Of a stretch of DNA of 64,000 nt, positions 50,334-63,916 are shown piece after piece. The notes under the pieces were generated by a model. That model worked only from the letters and a program-made list of their open reading frames with translations, was not told where the DNA came from and did no database searches. The stretch lies in NCBI GenBank assembly GCA_029379385.1, contig CM055617.1:8184001-8248000 (forward strand), in the 5' to 3' direction. The stretch comes from Quillaja saponaria (taxonomy: Eukaryota; Streptophyta; Magnoliopsida; Fabales; Quillajaceae). The translations under genes were made by a program, and so were the position numbers. How positions within the stretch are numbered: position 1 is the first letter of the stretch; each line of letters begins with the position of its first letter.

Positions 50334-51005
50334 TATTTTAACTAAGAACAAGTTATTGAAAATTGTATGATTGTTTCAAGCATCACTGAAAATGATATTT
50401 TAGATTGTTACAAATGAAAAATAATGATTAATGAGCAGTCCCTAACTATTTTGACATTTAAAGTTTGAGTTGAGTATACATAGTATCACTATAACTATAT
50501 ATATATATATATTATTTGAAAACAATTTAAATTAGAAATTTCGACATATGAATACATACTTAACCAATGACAGATCCAGAAATTTATATTAGCGGGGGAT
50601 AAAATAATACTTCAGTCATATATAATAAAATTAATTTGTTAGAAAATTAGTACTTAATTTTTAATTTTTTTTAAAATAATATTCTTTTAACTAAGAACAA
50701 GTTATTGAAAATTATATAATTATTCTAAGCATCACTGAAAATGATATATTAAATTGATAGGAATGGAGAATAATGATTAATGAGCAATCCCTCACTATTT
50801 TGATATTTAAAGTTTGAGTTGAGTATACATAGTATCACTATATATATATATTATTTGAAAACAATTTAAAATAGAAACGTCGACATATGAACACATACTT
50901 AACCAGATTCATAAATTTATGTTAGTGGGGGACAGAATAATAATTCAGTCATATATAATAAAATTAATTTGTTAGAAAATTAGTAATTAATTTTTAATTT
51001 TTTAA
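50334..51005. repeat. Tandem duplication of about 330-350 bp
   Basis: Copy 1 (from about 50340) and copy 2 (from about 50690) share 'actaagaacaagttattga', 'aagcatcactgaaaatgata', 'agtttgagttgagtatacat' and 'agtcatatataataaaatta'. The copies differ by scattered substitutions and a shorter TA run in copy 2. The inner text 'atccagaaatttatattagc' followed by a G run suggests that the unit derives from a transposon end, but I could not prove it. Confidence 0.8.
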
Positions 51006-52372
51006 TTTATTATTTTCTTAGTAAAAAAACTAGTTGAATTTGAGATTATATAATACACACCTTACATAATTCTAATCATCTCTTAAATTACACTTGGTGA
51101 CTCTATAAATAGTCATATGTAAGAAAAATTTATAAAATACCAAGATTTTAGGATCAAGTATTTCATTAGTTGTGATATAATAAAAGATAGAAGTTAAATG
51201 CATTGTTGAAAAATCTCCTTTACAACCATAACTTTTCTAATAAAATGATATATTTTTTTTGTGTCCAAATATATATGTATATATAAAATTTTGTACTATA
51301 ACTGAGTAAAAATAATTTAGGGTAAATAAATAATAGATATGATTTTTTTGTCCATCAATTTATATTATTATATTATATTTGAAAATTTTGTGGTGATGTT
51401 GGAAATTATTGATGGAGTTCCATTATAATTAGAGGAAACAACTAATTGATAAACTTTTAAAACAAAATAAATATATTTGTAGACAATAAGTTTAAATGTA
51501 AATGAAATTTCAATTAGATAATAGGTATAACTTTGTATTCTTATCTGAATTTGTAGGGGGCAAATTGTTCTATCAATATTTAAATGAGGGCAAGAATGAA
51601 AAATTAACATTTTTATGTGGTCAAATTCATTATTTTTCTTGATTTATAAATAACTATGGAATACTTTAGGGGTGTGTTTAAAAAGTGAGAAGAGTCAACT
51701 AACCCCACTCATTCTAACTTAGATTAGCTCATGTGCTTAACACATAGATATTTTTCGTTAAAAATAGATGAGCAATATATGAAGGTTAGTTAACTGATAA
51801 CAAAGTGGGTAAAGTTATAATTTGAAAACTACAAATAGGGCAAAGTAAAAAACATATAAATGGATAAGTAAAGTGATAATTTGTCTTTATGTTTCATTTA
51901 ATCAATTGATCTTAGGCTACTAAAAAATATTAAACCTATTTTAAAATTTAATTTTGAATCGAAGAGAAACCACAAGTAGGTAATAAATTAGAAAACGAAC
52001 GAGTAAGGCGATACTAGGCTTTATCTTTCATTTAATTTAATCAATTATTCAGAATTTTGAATTAGAGGTGCTTTGTGAGATCATCAGCGACGGCGATAGG
52101 ACGGTCCGGCCCATCCACTTATGCGGATCGTACCCGCCATTTCAATTGTCCACATGCTATTATCAACTTGTTATCCCTCACCAATAATAAATCGGACATT
52201 TTCCCTCGAAATTTTTAGTAGAAAATAGAAGTAATCTCCAATTTTACTTTTGCAAACGTCATTCAAAAGCTGACTGGAAAACTAGTAAGACTGGAAAGTC
52301 TTTCGTTCAGACCCGTTAATCAGTGTTCACAATCATCCTCTCTCCGCGTTGGTCTTCGATTCAACATCTACC

Positions 52373-55300
52373 ATGGCGGAGCGTGAGGCGTTTGGTTTGG
52401 GTCCTCGATTAGGTCAGATTTCACACTCTCTTTTGCTTACTTTAATATAGTTTTATATATAATTATTATAATCCAAGCGTTTGGATACGATGTTTCTTTT
52501 GAAATAATTTAGTATTCTGGAAAACTTCCCCAGTTTTTCTTTGATTTAGTCCTGGTGTTGGTATTTTTCTTATTAGTAGAACCGAGTGAAATTAGAGTGG
52601 AATAGCTTTTGAGTATGGACCTTTATTTTGCTCTGTTTGGATGCTGAGAACGAGTGAAAAGTGCGGAGTGGTTGACAATTCATAGTTATATGATGTATTG
52701 GATTTTGATCAGCTTTAAATTTTGGCCCTAAGTTGTCTTATTAAATTTGACTCTGTAATAGTAAGCTGAGAGGCGGATGTGATGGCAGTTAACCAATTCC
52801 ACTTACACATGAATAATATAGACTCTTAGATGGTCCATTTGAAACTGGAAAAGAAACTGTTATAGTGATAAATGTCTGACATACTATACATGGAACAACA
52901 TGGGTGCATAGAATGATCGGCCTGTAGAAATTCCATGGTTGTTGAATGGTGCCCTAGCAGTTTTCTTATAGATTTGTTATCAAAATAAATCCATTTAGTG
53001 TAAGCTTGAAGCATAGTGTCACAATCAGAAGTGCCATCAGGTGGAAACACATTGATTCCATCACACCAACATTGATTTCCATACTTTCTAGAACTGAATA
53101 AGTTTTATTGAACTTAAAACTTAATGAACACTGCTGTAATAAATCATCCATGCATATGCCAGAGAATTATTGAGTAGTTCCTTCTTATTTTGCTGAATGT
53201 TTTTTCTTATGATTGCATGTTACCTTGTTTTGTTCGAATGTCACAGGGCATTATGTCTTGGAGGCTTTTTTTTCCATTTTCATTTCCCCTTTTGATTTTT
53301 GGTTGTCAATTCCCCGAAAAAGAAAAAGAATGCTGGGTTGTAAATTGTACTTTTCATGTTGCATGTTAGCCTCCTTACAGTCTTTTATATATCTCTGTCC
53401 TTGTCCTCCCATTGTTTTGGGTTTTTACACTCACGCTCTGTAAGAACATACCTCAGTCAAAATGATATACTTCTGAATGATAATTTTGAACTCTGAGGCT
53501 TTCTATTTGGATATTTAAGTGTCATTCTTTTTCTTATTATACTTATGCCTGTAATATTGTGTCTTGTAACATATTAATAACTGAAATTCCTGTTTATGGT
53601 ATGCAGATATTCAGCAATTACAGTTAGAAGCCCAACATAGGTGGTTACGACCTGCAGAGATCTGTGAAATTCTTCGTAATTATCAAATGTTTCAGATCAC
53701 ACCAGAACCTCCGAACAGGCCTCCAAGTATGGTTGTGTCCTCTTGTTACTGATAATATTACGATATAAATTGAATGAAATCATGAATTTCCCTGGAAGCT
53801 GAGAATCATCAATCTTTCATTTATTGTCAATTGCCTCTTGAAATTGCGGGCCCATTGGTAGCAACTAGCAAGAATATAAGCATGAAATAGCAGCAGCCAT
53901 CTAGGGCATAATGAGGTTGCAATGGTTGTCATGACCTTGTTTGCATATAGATAATATTTTAAACTTTTTTTTAAAAATCTTATAAATAAAAAGATCATCG
54001 TTCATCAAATAGGAAATTAAGAAATTGAGGCTAGCATTGCATAACCTGGAATGCTTCCCCACCAATCATGGGCATCCATTTATGGTAAAGTTCTTTAAAG
54101 ATTGATACAGAAGCAGAATTTGGGACCTCTGTACTTGATGAATCTTTATCTTTAGTGATCTTCAATTTATAAAATTTTATCATTTTAAAATTAGATCATA
54201 TTACTGTATTCTTTGTGGCTTTCAGCTCTAAGATAGCTCCCCTTCTACATTGTGGTAGTTCAGGTCTTCCCTCTAGGTGAGTTAGATTCCATTTCAGAAA
54301 ATAAGGGCATTTAAGGAAGTCTGTAATTATTCTAGCCTTAGGCGATTGGCTGTAAATGAATATCATGTTACAAATTCTCTCAGTTACTTTCCTAACATCA
54401 TTTAGTGCCATTGTCTTATAAGTATTGTGGTTGATCACTTAATCATGCATTGACTGACAGTTATCAAAGCATTTTTTTGGCTCCAATAATTGCTTTACAT
54501 ACTTGTTAAGCATTGCTGCTTGAGATGTATTTCAACTTGCAGGCGGTTCGCTTTTTCTTTTTGATCGCAAGGTGCTGAGATACTTTAGGAAGGATGCACA
54601 TAGTTGGAGAAAGAAAAGAGATGGAAAGACTGTGAAGGAAGCTCATGAGAAGCTGAAGGTGAGCTTAGAAAAATGGTTCTCGACTTGTGTATTCAGTGCT
54701 TGTTAATTAAGATCTTGTAAACAAGCACATATCTTGCAGGACACAACAAGTTGGCTATTAATTTTTTTTATAGTTTATTTGCGTTCATAAAATAAGCCTA
54801 CGTCTAGAGATGGCAAATGGGCCGGGTCCAAGTCGGGCCCGGCCCTACCCCACCCTAATGGGTCTTTAATGAGTCTGAGTATTTTTATATTTTATCCGTT
54901 GGGTCTGGGCAAAACCCAGGACCCGTTGGGTCTAAGATAAATTTTTTAATAATATTAAAATTTATATTGTTATGATCACTGTACTTTGATTTTGAGTATC
55001 AAAATTTTATCATATAGAAAAATAATTTAGTATTAATAGTTTTGATATGAGAATTTGATTTTTAAATTTAAAATTTTGAAAATGTAATGAAGAATATTAC
55101 TTTTGAAAATTCATGATTTGATGTGAATTTACAAATCATAGGTCTAGGATCAATTTCTCATCCATTCAACTACCACTCAATTTTTAATGTTGTTATTTTT
55201 TTATCGAATATTCGAATCAATATATTGCACCTGTATTATTATACATGATTTGTAATTTATCCAAAATATTAAAATTTATAATTAAGCTTAACGATTTCTA

Positions 55301-58300
55301 TATGCACAAGCATGTCACATGAGTTAAAATTTTAAAATGTCTATTGACCCAACAATATAATTTATGTATTACTCATTTTTTCAATTTCTTTCATTGAAAT
55401 TTTCAGTTGAAATTGTTATTTAATTGAATTCATTTCTATATTTTTTTTTATGGGTAATCAAGATTTTAATTACATGTCACTAAATAACATTAGACAAAAT
55501 TAGTAAAAAAGTGGGACAACATTTATATGTATTCGCAAGAAAATATTTAAACTGTTTGATGCTTAAGGATATTTGGACAAAGAAGGAAATTGAAATTTTG
55601 AACAAAAAATATTAGCTTCTTTTAATACAAGTATTATATTTCATTTTATTTTTTGTGTGTTTTAGCTTGCATTGTTAATATGAAATGCGGAGTAGCTAGC
55701 AATGAAATTTTGCTCTCTTTTGTCATTTTAAGTAAACATAGAGTATTAAATTATATCAAGTGACCAAAAATTTAATGTGGTTTAAGTAAACCAATTCTTT
55801 AAAAAACTATGTTCTACTATTTTTTTTAAAAAAATTAGTAGAACTTAGTTTAAAAAATAATAATAATAAAAAAATTTGGGTATATGAATGGGTCTGGGTC
55901 TGAGTATATCCAGAAAATAATGGGTCTAAGATGGGTTTCATTTTCGGGTTTATATTGGGTATGGGTAAATAACGGGTCGGGTCTGAGTCGGGCCGGACCC
56001 GGCCCATTGCCATCTCTACCTACGTCCAATGAAATAATTATGTACTGAACTTGCAACATCCTTCAAGCAATTTTAGGTGGGAAGTGTTGATGCGCTGCAC
56101 TGCTACTATGCTCATGGAGAAGACAATGAAAATTTTCAGAGGCGATGCTACTGGATGCTTGAACCGTGAGTATGAACTAATTGAATTTTGAGTTATTTTT
56201 TTTAGGCGTTCTTTAAGTTGAGACTACTTGATGCTAAAAGTGTCTGATGGTTGAATGTTATCTGCATTCTTTAGTTATCATTAAGTAATGTGTAATAATT
56301 GTTATCTTTATGTACCAGTTACGTTCTATTGGATTTTCAACTGTGGCAGAGTTTGTGGATGCATGGTATTACACACTAGTCCACTTTTAGTGCCTAGTGG
56401 CCTGTCTAATATTCTTCTTGCTCCTTATGTGAGCTTCTCTATATTCATGGATTATGGATGTTTATGATTGAGTTGTTTGGTTGATGTTTTTTTAAAAATT
56501 AGCATTCATGATATGATTTGGATCACAGGGGTTATGTTCTAAAGGCTTAAATGAGAAATAAAGGGAATGGAATTGATGCTTTGAATGTCTATGCATTAGT
56601 TATAACGTTTCACCTTTTTCTTCTACATCTTCCCCAGACAGTTCTTTATGTTTTATGTTCTTATATTTACAGCTTCTTTGTTTTACATAATTATGCTTTT
56701 AGATTTTGAAGTTTCATATAGAAATTTAATGATTTTTATTTTTAATGTGACTATACAAAATGTTTTCTTATTAGCATGTTGATTGTTGCAGGGACATGAT
56801 GCACATTGTTTTTGTCCACTATTTGGATGTCAAGGTATTATGATAATATCTTTATCTGACATTATTGTTGCTTCTTATTTGCCTATAAATGGTTTATGTT
56901 TTTGAATGGATGGAATATATTGATGAAAAAAATGCACAAATTGTTTTTTTCATTTGGTTGAAACACATGTTAGTTCCAGGATTTTTTCCACAGCTTCCTT
57001 TTGCTGTTAGATATAGAAGAAACTTTAAAAATAAAAAAATAACACATAATTAATTGAAAAAGAAAGAAATAGTAACAGATAAAGTGTAAAGATTCAGGAG
57101 AAGAACCATAAATTGTAATGAAAAACTCCAACTGATAGTTCTGATTAGTTCCTATACTCACAAAAATTTCCTGAAATCCAGTCCATTTGATGCTTGCTTG
57201 TAAGGCCATGCATTAAATACCAAATGACCTGTTAATTTCTGCTAAAGAAACACATTAAGATATCCTAGGCCTTTGCAACAAGTGATAAATTAAACTCCCC
57301 TCATGTGGCAAGTGACACATTAGTCCAATTGAAAAAAAAGAACAAATGAAGTTGACTAGAACAATGAGCCCAATCAAAATGAGAATAATTGTGCTTGTGC
57401 ATGGAGTCCAAGAAGAAACAAAAATTGGGTTCTTATAGCCAAATAATCCAACTCAAAAGCTTAAGGTCAAGAATGGAATAGAAAAGTCTGCATTAACCAG
57501 TTGAGATGTGAAAACATTTTCTTCTTCTGGTTTCAACTTTTTTATTTTTATTTTTATATAATATACATCTCATTTCTGGGATATGTATCTATATCAGGGT
57601 AATAAGACAAATAGTGGAGGCAACCGAGATTCTGATGAGGTTTCAACAGATTCCAGAAATGGAAGCTCTCCGACATCTAGTTTTCCTGCAAATAATAGCA
57701 CCGCACCTTCAAGAAGCACAGATTCCATCAGCGCAACTAGCACATTGGCTTCATTATGTGAAGATGCTGATTCTGGTTAGCTCTGCCTTTGATTTATTGG
57801 TGGCTTCTATTTCTTTTTTCTATTTTCTTATTCTTTTTGTACATTACTTTTTGTGTCTTAATGCGAACCAATATTAATCAAAGTTCTTAAATAGTTTTAG
57901 TGTAACTGTTAGGTGTTGTGTTTCACTTATTACGAGTAAACTTCAATGCGGAGTTCCTCACCTGCCACGTGCTGGTCACGTACTCTACCCCTCCCAAACT
58001 GCCAAAACCGATTCCACTGTCTTGTTATAATATTAATTAATTCTCTCGTGCTTACTTATAAAAAACTTCAATGCAGAGGTTATTCACCAAGCAAGTTCCA
58101 GAGTTAACGCTTTTCATGAATCACCACATGTGGGGAATGGTTATCTGATGGGCAGCAGGATGGATGCTGGCATGCTGAATTCTTATATTCTACGTCCCTA
58201 TTTAGGTTAGTGTGCTTTTACTTTTGAGTATATGCTTTAACTAATTAACGACAATTAATAAGATTTTGGCAAGATATGTCATATTTGAAAAATCTTTCCA

Positions 58301-61300
58301 GATGATACTGGTGGGTCATCAATTCCTGTAATCAATGATATGTCACATTTTCAAGGAGATAAATCTAGAGGAATTGATGATAGTACTTTTGCCATTGACG
58401 GTCACAAAAGAAATGACAATGCATCCTGGGATCAGCTCTTGGAACAATACAATCCTGAATTCAATACTGAACCGTCTTATACCCATTCAAATTCAACTGG
58501 AAAAATTCCTGAAGAACAATATACTGTTCTCGCCGACCGTTTAGGCAATAATACTACCTGTGAGAAGGTTGGGAACTCTCAGCCTATCCAGTCAAACTGG
58601 CAGGTATTTTTTTTAACCTATCTTTTGTGATAAAATGGCAGATGCTTTCCTCTTTTTCCATGATGTGTCTACCAGTATCTTCCTCAGTTGCTACTTATCT
58701 TTTCAGTAAAGAAAAGTTTTCTCTATGGGATTGTGGTATATAAAATAATTTACCTGTTTTTATTTGTACATCACAGTTGATGTTTTTCTTTTAGGCCAGA
58801 ATGTTTGATGTTAGATGCTCAATTAATTCCCATGTGTTATTTTTCACATCAAGTACTGCTTTAGTGTGACACCGTTGACCATTGGCTAATGACTAGGATT
58901 CAGGGAGCTTGAGCAATTGTGGGGAAGAATTTTACTGTAGTTCTATAAGTTATTGGCAGAGGGAGGGAAGCCAGATGCTCTACTGTAAACATGTAACTTC
59001 CTGCTTGCAGCAATACCTAATGTTCAACATGGATTTACTATAGACTAGATGTTTGATTACGTAGTGGAGTCCAATTATTATTATTAATTTTTATTTTTTT
59101 GGGGGTGGGGGAGGTGTTGGATGTTGGTGACAGAGGGTCAGAGAAATTGATAGGGCAGTTTGGAAAGTCATCCAACTCGGTTTCCATTGGGGCTTTAGGG
59201 TTTCAAACTAATGATTTTTTAGTTTGGAATTGATGGAGGATGTGTTTAGGGTCTGATGATTGAATTTAGCTGGCGAGGTCAGCAGGTGCACACCTAGGCA
59301 CGCCTTTTGCACCTGCTTTATACTTGCGATTTATCCTTCTCTTAAAAAAAGACCTGCCAAACTTCAGAGTTCTTGTGTTTTTAAATTCTGATTTTCTAAA
59401 TTTTCCATGAGAGGAACTTGCGACAGACTTATTAAGTAAGTATTGACAACACTCAAAACTTAAAATCACTTATTCCTCAATTCTTCACAAATTTTCATGG
59501 CTAAACTTTGGATTATTGTGTTTTTAAGTTCTGCTTTTACAACTCTTCAAGGGTAGAGACTTGCAAGAGACTTATTTTAATTAAGTCTGTACAACGCCCA
59601 ACACTAAAAATCACTTCTTCCTCAAATTTTCAGAGTTTTTCCTCTGCTTCAGCGCCGACTAGCTATAAAGACCAGCATTCCATCCCACCCCCTTTTTCTC
59701 TCCTACATGCTCAATGATAGGTGCTAATTGTGGTAGAATAAGAGAAGACAAAGAAGAGAGAGAGAACAATAGAGATGAAGATACTGAGAAAGGTGTAACT
59801 CTGTTATTTCATATCAAAGAGTATTACAGAGTGGACTGGTTGCTTTATATCAGTTATTGCTTCACTTATATTCATACTTCCTGTCAAACTTTTTTGTTTC
59901 GTATGATTCTTCTTCTTCTTCATTTTTTTTTTTTTTTTTTTTAATTTTTCCAAAAGAGCCTTTTTGTATATGGGTGCTTTTGATAGAAAAATTAGGGAAG
60001 AATGAAATAAAGTTGTTTATGTATTACAATGGGTGCCTAATACGTGCCTCAGCTAGGCCCTAATGGACCTCATCGCCTTAGTGCGTTGTTCACCTTTTAA
60101 AACTATGGGGCAAGTTTAGTTGATGATTTGAAAGGTGGATGCAATTGAACAATATGACTACTGGAATTTCATATAGTAGAGAGCTTAGGGTTTTAGATGG
60201 CTAGGGTTAGGGTATTAATTTATTTAGTGACTAAAATTTGTTAAATAAAAGTGTGATAGTATAAGGCAGGCACAATTAAATTTTGCACCTTAGGTGGTAG
60301 ACAGAAACACACTATGCTTCTTTCCTGGATTAGAATTCTGCATTATTTGGAAATCCTGCTGGAAACTGACCCTATTAGGAGCTAAAAGGAGAATAATTTG
60401 TGCTACAAAATTTGTTATATAAAATGCAAGAAAGAACTCCTCTATTCAAAGAATCACAGAAAGAAAGCCATCTGAAAAATCTTCCTAAGTTTCCTTATTC
60501 TCTTCCAATGACCTGTCCTAGCTCGAGTTTATTTATCGGTTTGGTCAAAAAGCAGAACAAGTAGTGTGTTTTTATCATGAAATTGTGTCTTTTGTAACTT
60601 AAACATTCTCTAATTTAGATTTAATGACTATTCTGAATCAGAGACTGTATAAGAGCTTAAGCTCTGAATGTATTTATTGAAAGGTCCTAATAAAAGCAGT
60701 TTGCATAACCAGTCAAGTTTATACCATGCAATGCTTAATAATTTTGGTGTATAGGGCTAAATATTAGGTTTTGTCTCTTTTTGGCTGCTCTGTCTGGTTA
60801 TTTCTCTTTGAAATTTAAACTGCTTGATTTACTGACATTTCTCAAAAGTATATGATTATATTGTGTTTTTTGTCTGTCCAGATTCCTTTTGAAGAGGATT
60901 TAGTACACTTGCCCAACTGGTCCATGGCCCAATCATTGAGTTTGGACTTGAGATCTGATTTAGCTACGGGTTATCATGATGCAAGTTTCGAAATTCCTAC
61001 TGAGATGTTCACTCTTACTGGTCAGCGGAATGAGCAGCCCATGCAAGAAAACATTCCAAAGCAGATTACAAATGCACAATTCCAATGTTCACCAGAAGCC
61101 AATTCTAAGAATGAAATTCCTGTTGAGGAAAGTATCAACTTTGCGTTAACTGCAAAGCGTGCATTATTAGATGGAGAGGAGAGCTTAAAGAAAGTTGATA
61201 GCTTCTCTCGGTGGGTTAGTAAAGAACTTGGGGAGGTGGATGATCTGCAGATGCAGTCATCATCTGGTATTTCATGGAGCACTGTTGAATCTGGGAATAT

Positions 61301-63916
61301 AATTGATGATTCTTCATTAAGCCCCTCTCTCTCTCAAGATCAACTTTTCAGCATAACTGATTTTTCACCAAAATGGGCTTATGCTGAACTGGAAACTGAG
61401 GTACTGATTATGGATAAATGTTGCCGGATTTTTTAATGCACTTATAATTTTTTTCTTTTAATCTTAGCAAACTTTTATGCTACCTACATAATCTTTTTTT
61501 TTTTTTTTTTTTTCCTTTTTCTCTTGGTTGAGGAAGATATGATATGTTATATTTCTGTTAAGCATGACGTAACCAATCCTGTATTTTATTGACTAAAATT
61601 GGAGCATTGTTAACTTCGTTCTTCACACATACTTTTCCGAAATTCCAGTGTTTCTTTTTAAAACAAAATTTACGGTGAGAGTACACTGGCTTCTTTTTCT
61701 CTTTTTCTTCAGGAATGAACTGCTAGATACTAGTCAGATACATCTGTTTTATGATCTTTTGTTCTAGATGCCGTCGTTAGAACATAATACCAACTGTTTC
61801 AAGGGTTTGAAGGTTTTGTTCTGAATCTTGAAGTTAATTTATTTCTTATGGTTTTTTTTTTTTTTGGGGGCCTTGGTTTAGCCTGCCTTTGGTGGGTGCA
61901 AAAGTTTAGAAATTTTAGAGGCTATGAGACTCCAATGCTTCTGTATTTTTACTTATTTTTTATTTCTCTCTGTCTTATAACATCTGAATTCTGAAGTGAT
62001 GCTTATTCTATGTGTACATCCAGGTTAGTTTGAAAGCGGTACTTTGGCAATCTGTCAGTAAATTTCTGTGTGTCTGTGATACAATGAAAATTCCATCTTA
62101 TATTTACTGCTTTTCCATCCTTATTAATTTTAAGATGTTTCCTTTTAGTTGTCTTATTTAACCCCTGCATCTTTTATTTGATGATAGGGCCAACTCCTAT
62201 TTCTTTCTTTCTTTTTTTCTTTCAATTTCTTTTTTATTTTTGTTCGTAATGACATCTTTTATTATTTGTGATCAAACAGGTTCTTATTACTGGGACATTT
62301 TTGAAGAGTCAACAGGAGGTAGTTAACTATAACTGGTCATGTATGTTTGGGGAAGTGGAGGTTACTGCTGAAGTGTTGGCCGATGGAATTTTTTGCTGTC
62401 ATGCTCCACCTCACAAGGTGGGGCGAGTGCCCTTTTATGTAACTTGCTCCAATAGGCTAGCTTGTAGTGAAGTCCGAGAATTTGACTATCATCATGCCTC
62501 TACTGAGAGTATAAATATAACTGATGTTTATAGCAGTTTGACAAGTGAAATGCTGCTTCATTTGCGTCTTGAGCAGTTACTGTCTTTAAAGTCTGTGCAC
62601 ACTTCAGATCACACCTTCAAAGGTGACGTGGAGAAAAAGAACTTAATTAGTAAAATTATTACATTAAAGGAGGAGGAGGAATATTCTGAGGAGGAGGAAT
62701 CAACGCAAGAGATGCCTTTGCCCCAAAATAAAGTGAAAGAGCATCTATTTCTGAAGCATCTTAAACAGAAGTTGTACTCATGGCTTCTCCATAAAGTAAG
62801 TGAAGATGGTAAAGGGCCAACTGTATTAGACGAGGACGGACAAGGCGTGTTACATCTAGCAGCTGCTCTTGGTTATGATTGGGCCATAACTGCAACTGTA
62901 ACTGCAGGAGTTAGTATCAATTTCCGTGATGTGAATGGATGGACAGCCCTCCATTGGGCTGCATTCAGTGGCAGGTAAGGGTGCTGAGATTTCTTTTCCT
63001 AGTAATTAGATCTAACTTAATTCGGTGCACTAGTTTAGTTTATCCTAGTAATCAAAAGCTGTTTGTTGTTGCTTGTGGTGGTTAATTGAACTCATGTCCT
63101 TTCCTCATTTTCTTCCTCTTTTTTTGGTCTAAATCCCTTTTAGTGGTCATCATATCGGTTTCCTTTGAATGCACGCAAATAAACTAACACGTATTAACTT
63201 ACTTAAAGCATCCTGAAAGTAACTGCATAAATTGTTTGGTGTGTTGAGTTGTAGATCATGCTAGCTTTAAATATTTTTTGTAAAACTCAAATTTATTCCT
63301 TATTCTTTGTGCACAAATTGTTCTCAAAAATAGAGAGCAGACAGTTGCAATCCTAGTCTCTCACGGTGCAGCACCTGGAGCATTGACAGATCCATCTCCA
63401 GAATTTCCATTGGGTAGAACACCTGCTGATCTTGCTTCTGGTAATGGACACAAAGGAATATCTGGTTTTCTGGCAGAGTCTTCATTAACCAGCCATCTCT
63501 CGTCCCTGACAATGGATGACTGGAAGGAAGATTATGACCGAGAAGCTTTAGGAATGAAAGCTGTGCCAACAGTTTCAGAACGAACAGCAACACCTGTGAT
63601 TTATGGAGATGTACCAGATGGACTTTCCCTGAAGGATTCACTTACTGCTGTCTGTAATGCTACACAAGCTGCTGATCGTATACAACAAGTGTTCAGGATG
63701 CAGTCATTTCAGAGGAAGCAGTTAACTCAGTGTGGAGATGATGAATTCGGGTTGTCAGATCCCCATGCACTTTCCCTTTTAACTTCAAAGAAAACTAGGG
63801 CCGGACAAGGTAATGGTTTAGCCCATGCTGCTGCACTTCACATACAGAAAAAATTTCGTGGTTGGAAGAAGAGAAAAGAATTCCTGTTCATCCGTCAAAG
63901 AATTGTTAAAATCCAG
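52373..63916 (+). CDS. CAMTA2: CAMTA calmodulin-binding transcription activator, eleven exons, 3' end outside the window
   Basis: CAMTAs are nuclear factors that bind CGCG-core promoter sites and answer calcium/calmodulin signals. Exons are 52373-52412, 53607-53726, 54543-54658, 56077-56165, 56792-56834, 57598-57775, 58077-58205, 58302-58603, 60882-61400, 62280-62974 and 63334-63916; all phases agree (938 codons so far). Domains in order: CG-1 DNA-binding domain at about residues 15-140 (QHRWLRPAEICEILRNYQMF, LFLFDRKVLRYFRKDAHSWR), with a basic nuclear-import stretch RKKRDGK inside; a variable Ser/Asn-rich middle; a TIG domain from VLITGTF; ankyrin repeats (GVLHLAAALGYDWAI, GWTALHWAAFSGR); and a first IQ motif, HIQKKFRGWKKRKEF. 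The calmodulin-binding region and stop lie beyond 64000. The N-terminus belongs to the CAMTA1-3 group. The CAMTA2 label rests on gene order; CAMTA1 is the alternative. Confidence 0.93.
54805..56018. mobile_element. Non-autonomous hAT-type DNA transposon in CAMTA intron 3
   Basis: Terminal inverted repeats TAGAGATGGCAA (54805-54816) and TTGCCATCTCTA (56007-56018) are perfect over 12 bp. The similarity extends inward through the GC-rich 'gggccgggtcc' blocks. The element is flanked by a perfect 8-bp target duplication, CCTACGTC, at 54797-54804 and 56019-56026; 8 bp is the hAT signature. The 1,214-bp interior is AT-rich, with repeated 'gggtctgag/gggtctaag' text near both ends and no transposase frame. 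It is wholly intronic, and the exon 3/exon 4 splice sites are intact. Confidence 0.9.
59371..59640. repeat. Tandem duplication, 146-bp period, in CAMTA intron 8
   Basis: Copy 1 from about 59371 and copy 2 from about 59517 share 'ttgtgtttttaa', then 'ttctg/ttctgc', 'gacttatt', 'aaaatcactt', 'ttcctcaa' and 'ttttca'. They are imperfect. The surrounding text ('cctaggcacgcc' near 59295, 'tgcctcagctaggcc' near 60046) resembles widespread plant transposon fragments, so the pair may lie inside an old element. Confidence 0.6.
61494..61513. repeat. Poly(T) tract in CAMTA intron 9
   Basis: About twenty T residues. Similar T runs occur in intron 8 (59924-59942) and intron 9 (61851-61865). None overlaps a splice acceptor. 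Confidence 0.8.

Larger units (their letters stand above)
48870..52372. other. Divergent intergenic region between AOX and CAMTA
   Basis: The AOX promoter lies at the left and the CAMTA promoter and leader at the right. Between them are the degenerate minisatellite at 49500-49745 and the tandem duplication at 50334-51005. The rest is AT-rich DNA with no supported gene. Confidence 0.5.

Noticed and set aside
59714..60063. Plus-strand open frames in CAMTA intron 8
   Set aside because: They end in poly(T)-encoded Phe runs and show no conservation signal, and the intron is bounded by good splice sites.
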